Assembly: GCF_022835695.1 (NCBI RefSeq)
Contig: NZ_BQUV01000007.1
Span: forward strand, 248,001-312,000
Length of the DNA: 64,000 bases
Origin: Bradyrhizobium sp. Ce-3
GTDB lineage: Bacteria > Pseudomonadota > Alphaproteobacteria > Rhizobiales > Xanthobacteraceae
Direction of reading: 5' to 3'
Within the stretch, counting starts at the first letter, position 1; the number at the start of each line of letters is the position of its first letter. A model generated the notes under the pieces. That model did not search any database and was not told where the DNA came from. It worked only from the letters and a program-made list of their open reading frames with translations. The translations under genes and the position numbers were made by a program. Of this stretch, positions 61,798 to 64,000 are shown one piece after another.

Positions 61798-62376
61798 TCA
61801 CATCATGCGTTGGGAATGGTCGATCAGCTGCCGCACCAGCGCCCGCATCGTGTCGATGTCGGCCTGGTGTTTCAGGCGATCCATATCGTCATAGGCCTGC
61901 TCGGCAAATGACAGCGCGAGCTGGTTCGGGATCACGGCGGCGTGGCATGCCGACAGGATCAGACGCAACGCCGCCAGCGCGCGGGTGCCGCCGAGCCGAT
62001 TGCCGGATGCCGCAGCCATTGCGAAGGCACGGCCGCGGAACACCTGGCCGCGGGTCTCGTGCGGATCCTGCACGCGGCTGACCCAGTCGATGGTGTTCTT
62101 CACCAGCGCCGGCACCGAGGAATTGTATTCCGGCGTCACGATCAGCACGCCGTGATGGGCGCCGATCATCCGCTTCAGATTGACCGCGTGCTGCGGCACG
62201 CCCGATTTCGCCTGCAGGTCGCCGTCGTAGATCGGCAGCGGAAAATCGCCGAGCGAGATCCGGGTGACGTCGGCGCCCAGCTGCGCGAGCTCATGCGCGA
62301 GCACGACGGCCAGCTTCGCGTTGAGCGAGCCCGATCGAAGCGATCCGGGGATCACGAGGATTTTCAGCGCTGACAT
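61798..62376 (-). CDS. NADPH-dependent FMN reductase
   Basis: This 192-residue flavodoxin-fold protein starts with the FMN phosphate loop IPGSLRSGSLNAKL and has TPEYNSSVPALVKNTIDW, typical of the NADPH-dependent FMN reductase (ArsH/YieF/ChrR-like) family. It may reduce quinones or metals. It lies between pmtA and pyrF on the same strand. Confidence 0.9.
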   Translation of the reverse strand: MSALKILVIPGSLRSGSLNAKLAVVLAHELAQLGADVTRISLGDFPLPIYDGDLQAKSGVPQHAVNLKRMIGAHHGVLIVTPEYNSSVPALVKNTIDWVSRVQDPHETRGQVFRGRAFAMAAASGNRLGGTRALAALRLILSACHAAVIPNQLALSFAEQAYDDMDRLKHQADIDTMRALVRQLIDHSQRMM

Positions 62377-62427
62377 TTCGAAATCGCGGTTAGGGCGCGT
62401 GCCCGGCGCGATGACGCAGGGCGATGA

Positions 62428-63030
62428 TCAGCCCTTGCGATACACCCAGACCCGCGCGGGCGGAAGGTTCATCCAGATCCGCTCGGACGCTTCTGTGGAC
62501 ACGCCGGGCAGCGACTTCGGAATTGGAGGCGCCACCGAATAGGTGAACTGAACGAAGGGCGCGCCGGGCGCCAGTGCCAGGAAGGCGTCGCGGATCAGCT
62601 TCAGGCGGGTCAGCATCGGCTTGGTGACCAGCGGCAGGCCGGAGACCACCGCCGAGGCCGGCGTCTTCATGACGTCCCACAGCGTATCGCGCAGCCTGTA
62701 GGCATCGCCCTGGACCACCTTGGCCTGCGGATAGCGTTCGCGCAGCAGCGCACAGAAGCCGGGATTGTATTCGACCAGGACGAGACGCTTCTGATCGACG
62801 CCGTGCTCGATCAGCGCGTTGGTGATCGCGCCGGTGCCGGGCCCAAGCTCGACCACCGGGCCGTCGGCTTCGGGATCGACATATTGCGCCATGGTGCGCG
62901 CAAGCAGCCGTCCGGACGGCATCACCGCGCCCATATGCAGCGGCTTCTCTATCCATGAACGGAGAAAACGAACCTCGTCGTCGAGACGGAGGGGCTTCTT
63001 CGACGCACGCACGGACGATTGCAGAGGCAT
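62428..63030 (-). CDS. pmtA: Phosphatidylethanolamine N-methyltransferase PmtA
   Basis: This 200-residue SAM-dependent enzyme has the motif VVELGPGTGAITNALI, a membrane-facing N-terminal helix (LDDEVRFLRSWIEKPLHMGA) and a C-terminal MNLPPARVWVYRKG. It matches the rhizobial PmtA that methylates phosphatidylethanolamine toward phosphatidylcholine, important for Bradyrhizobium symbiosis. ATG 63030 is preferred over an ATG nine codons upstream. Ribosomal RNA dimethylase-like folds share the motif, but the N-terminal helix favours PmtA. Confidence 0.85.
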   Translation of the reverse strand: MPLQSSVRASKKPLRLDDEVRFLRSWIEKPLHMGAVMPSGRLLARTMAQYVDPEADGPVVELGPGTGAITNALIEHGVDQKRLVLVEYNPGFCALLRERYPQAKVVQGDAYRLRDTLWDVMKTPASAVVSGLPLVTKPMLTRLKLIRDAFLALAPGAPFVQFTYSVAPPIPKSLPGVSTEASERIWMNLPPARVWVYRKG

Positions 63031-63130
63031 GTCGCTACCAGGCGGGACCGCGCACAATCGAGCGGTTGTCAGAAAACAGTCACAAACACGTATAGATCGA
63101 AGTCGTTACGGTCAAGCATAACGACTGCGG

Positions 63131-64000
63131 CTAGACGGAGCGGCTTCCGAAGAAGTCCTTGACCTTAGAGAAGAAACCCGCCGCCTCCGGCTGGGTTGCG
63201 CCGGACGACAGCTTTTCGAACTCCATCAGCAGTTCTTGCTGTTTCTTGGTCAGATTCTGCGGCGTTTCGACCACGACCTGGACATACATGTCGCCGGTCT
63301 GGCGCGAGCGGAGCACCGGCATACCCTTTGATGCGATGCGGAATCGCCGGCTGGACTGGGTGCCGGCGGGCACCTTTACCTTGGTCTTGCCCTTGTCGAT
63401 GGTCGGCACCTCGAATTCGCCGCCGAGGGCTGCGGTCACCATCGAGATCGGCACGCGACAATGCAAGTCGGCGCCGTCGCGCTGGAAGAACTGATGCGTC
63501 GTCAGCGACAGGAAGATGTAGAGGTCGCCGGGCGGTCCGCCGCGGACACCGGCCTCGCCTTCGCCGGCAAGACGAATGCGGGTGCCGTCCTCGACGCCCG
63601 GGGGAATGTTGACCGACAGCGTGCGCTCGCGCGTCACCCGGCCGGAACCGGCGCAGGAGGTGCAGGCGTCCTCGATCATCTGGCCACGGCCCTGGCAACC
63701 GGGGCAGGTCCGCTCCAGCGTGAAGAAGCCCTGGGCCTGCCGGATACGGCCGGCGCCGCCGCAATGCGGGCAGGCCTTCGGCTTGGTGCCGGCCTTGGCG
63801 CCGGTGCCGGAGCAGGATTCGCAGGTCACCGAGACCGGGATCTCGATCTGCGCGGTCTTGCCCTGGAAGGCCTCCTCGAGCGTGATTTCCATGTTGTAGC
63901 GCAGGTCGGCACCGCGTTCGCGGCCGCCGCCGCCGCGGCGCTGCCCGGCCATGCCGAACAGATCCTCGAAGATGTCGGAGAAGGAAGAGGCGAAGCCGGC
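63131..64000 (-). CDS. dnaJ: Chaperone DnaJ, partial
   Basis: The C-terminal ~289 residues of DnaJ are visible; the J domain and most of the Gly/Phe region lie beyond the window edge. The visible part begins in the Phe-rich linker ([10 protein letters not shown]). The four zinc motifs [24 protein letters not shown] and CTSCAGSG follow, then the substrate-binding beta domains ([23 protein letters not shown]) and a tail ending FFGSRSV. It assists DnaK. dnaK should lie beyond the right edge. Confidence 0.96.
   Translation of the reverse strand, partial: AGFASSFSDIFEDLFGMAGQRRGGGGRERGADLRYNMEITLEEAFQGKTAQIEIPVSVTCESCSGTGAKAGTKPKACPHCGGAGRIRQAQGFFTLERTCPGCQGRGQMIEDACTSCAGSGRVTRERTLSVNIPPGVEDGTRIRLAGEGEAGVRGGPPGDLYIFLSLTTHQFFQRDGADLHCRVPISMVTAALGGEFEVPTIDKGKTKVKVPAGTQSSRRFRIASKGMPVLRSRQTGDMYVQVVVETPQNLTKKQQELLMEFEKLSSGATQPEAAGFFSKVKDFFGSRSV

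Overview
This window is high-GC chromosomal DNA from an alphaproteobacterium, most likely Bradyrhizobium or a close Nitrobacteraceae relative. The case rests on several signs read from the sequence. It has two glnK-amtB modules in tandem, a dnaJ-pmtA-pyrF-dapB-gpmA run, a CenR/OtpR-like response regulator beside a lone cyclic-nucleotide-binding protein, and a CtrA-type TTAA-N7-TTAA box before an aminotransferase-ftsK pair. It also carries palindromic intergenic repeats (GTAGCCCGGATGGAGCGAAG and CGTCATTCCGGGG families) that I associate with this group. No search was run, so the genus is an inference. I see no rRNA, tRNA, CRISPR array, prophage or insertion sequence.

Layout. 0-9.5 kb: a Lon-substrate-binding-domain protein and a Trm112-like protein flank a PepSY/cytochrome b pair, an MHYT-PAS-GGDEF-EAL protein, a thioesterase/crotonase pair and a TetR regulator with a divergent membrane protein; UbiH-like and TesB genes follow. 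9.5-16.3 kb: nitrogen sensing and ammonium uptake (glnK-amtB twice), interrupted by ArsR, SRPBCC and a ClpP paralog. 16.3-20.1 kb: an accessory-looking AraC / double split-barrel / amidase module. 20-31 kb: GFA protein, diguanylate cyclase, Nudix, aminotransferase-ftsK, lolA, xthA, cNMP-binding protein plus response regulator, L,D-transpeptidase and a FAH-type hydratase. 31-38 kb: YggS, a Cache-HAMP-GGDEF protein, a Pro-rich membrane protein, a MASE1 hybrid kinase, and a short relic of a second GGDEF gene. 38-45 kb: a Tat-exported amine oxidase, a YiiX-like hydrolase, a family-39 glycosyltransferase, and a TonB receptor divergent from nikR with a perfect NikR operator. 45-50 kb: CoA transferase, HMG-CoA lyase, LysR and MFS. 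50-56.7 kb: an EI24 protein, then a type III polyketide synthase (frameshifted), an ICMT-type methyltransferase and an MFS exporter in one overlapping operon, beside a second EmrAB-type pump. 56.7-64 kb: nth with a histone-like tail, DUF2244, an Ada-like protein, gpmA, dapB, DUF1330, pyrF, a flavoprotein, pmtA and the 3' part of dnaJ.

The most rewarding regions are four. The first is the PKS-methyltransferase-exporter operon with its single-base lesion. The second is the NikR-controlled TonB receptor, probably outer-membrane nickel uptake. The third is the CoA-transferase/HMG-CoA-lyase/MFS/LysR cassette, which could take up and cleave 3-hydroxy-3-methylglutarate. The fourth is the TetR-controlled small membrane protein with two matching operators.
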